Assembly: GCA_030740335.1 (NCBI GenBank)
Contig: JASLXL010000134.1
Coordinates: forward strand, 1 to 6,383
Source of the DNA: SAR202 cluster bacterium
GTDB lineage: Bacteria; Chloroflexota; Dehalococcoidia; SAR202; CAJWER01
Reading direction: 5' to 3'
DNA length: 6,383 nucleotides
Below are positions 6,248 to 6,383 of the stretch, one piece after another; within the stretch, counting starts at the first letter, position 1, and each line of letters opens with the position of its first letter. Both the position numbers and the translations under genes were made by a program. The notes beneath the pieces were generated by a model. It saw only the letters and a program-made list of their open reading frames with translations. It was not told the DNA's origin and did no database searches.

Positions 6248-6383
6248 ATGATCTTATTCAAAGTGCATCACTCCGTTTTTCCCAAGTACTCCTTTGTCTT
6301 ATGTACGTTCCTCCTGGTAGCGGCGCTCGTATCGGCTTGCAGCGATTCTGACAACGCCGGACAAGACCCCGAGGCAGAAGAGG
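6248..6383 (+). CDS. Lipoprotein, N-terminal part (3' end outside window)
   Basis: ATG 6248 opens a frame that stays open for 45 codons to the window edge. The start has a basic n-region with scattered charges (MILFKVHHSVFPKYS), a hydrophobic core (about residues 16-27, FVLCTFLLVAAL) and a lipobox LVSAC with the lipidated Cys at residue 31. This is followed by an acidic, flexible linker (SDSDNAGQDPEAEE), the usual lipoprotein tether. The protein is therefore predicted to be exported by Sec, cleaved by signal peptidase II and anchored outside the membrane. Such leaders are common on solute-binding components of ABC transporters, but the functional domain lies beyond the window and no role can be assigned. 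AGGA at 6236-6239, 8 bases before the ATG, is an acceptable Shine-Dalgarno. Confidence 0.72.
   Translation, partial: MILFKVHHSVFPKYSFVLCTFLLVAALVSACSDSDNAGQDPEAEE

Overview
The window looks like bacterial chromosomal DNA of moderate G+C (a little above 50% by eye). It holds densely packed but short transcription units and no mobile element, rRNA, tRNA or CRISPR. The mix of a divergent transketolase-like enzyme, MCT/OFA-type MFS and EamA-type transporters, a spermidine-synthase-like protein and a Sec/SPII lipoprotein with an acidic post-lipobox linker would suit an uncultured environmental lineage such as Chloroflexota. That assignment is an inference from overall style; no taxonomic marker is present.

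Layout. Bases 1-1434 (+) are the 3' part of a transketolase-like gene whose start lies outside the window. A short gap with a nested inverted repeat (1458-1493) leads to a doubtful 91-aa frame (1489-1764), which overlaps by one base an intact 12-TM MFS transporter (1764-3101). Facing it on the minus strand is a decayed gene (3149-3785): one in-frame TAG and one frameshift break an otherwise continuous beta-rich protein. After about 280 bases with only a palindrome and a weak reading frame comes a 220-aa spermidine-synthase-like protein (4069-4731, +). Converging on it is a 57-aa single-pass membrane protein (4775-4948, -) with a near-perfect Shine-Dalgarno. Upstream of that lies an EamA/DMT transporter (5118-6026, -). 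The 221-base divergent spacer (6027-6247) separates the DMT gene from the start of a lipoprotein gene (6248 to the window end, +) and carries four copies of the hexamer CGACCA arranged as two inverted pairs.

How the genes may work together. No single pathway ties the window together. The transketolase-like and MFS genes are co-oriented and could form a small carbon-metabolism/organic-acid transport unit, but the roughly 330-base gap makes this tentative. The DMT exporter and the 57-aa protein may be one minus-strand unit. The DMT and lipoprotein genes are divergent and could share control through the CGACCA sites. I see no convincing new multi-gene system. The most useful items are the unlisted 57-aa protein, the reconstructable pseudogene, the clustered CGACCA sites and the lipoprotein cut by the window edge.
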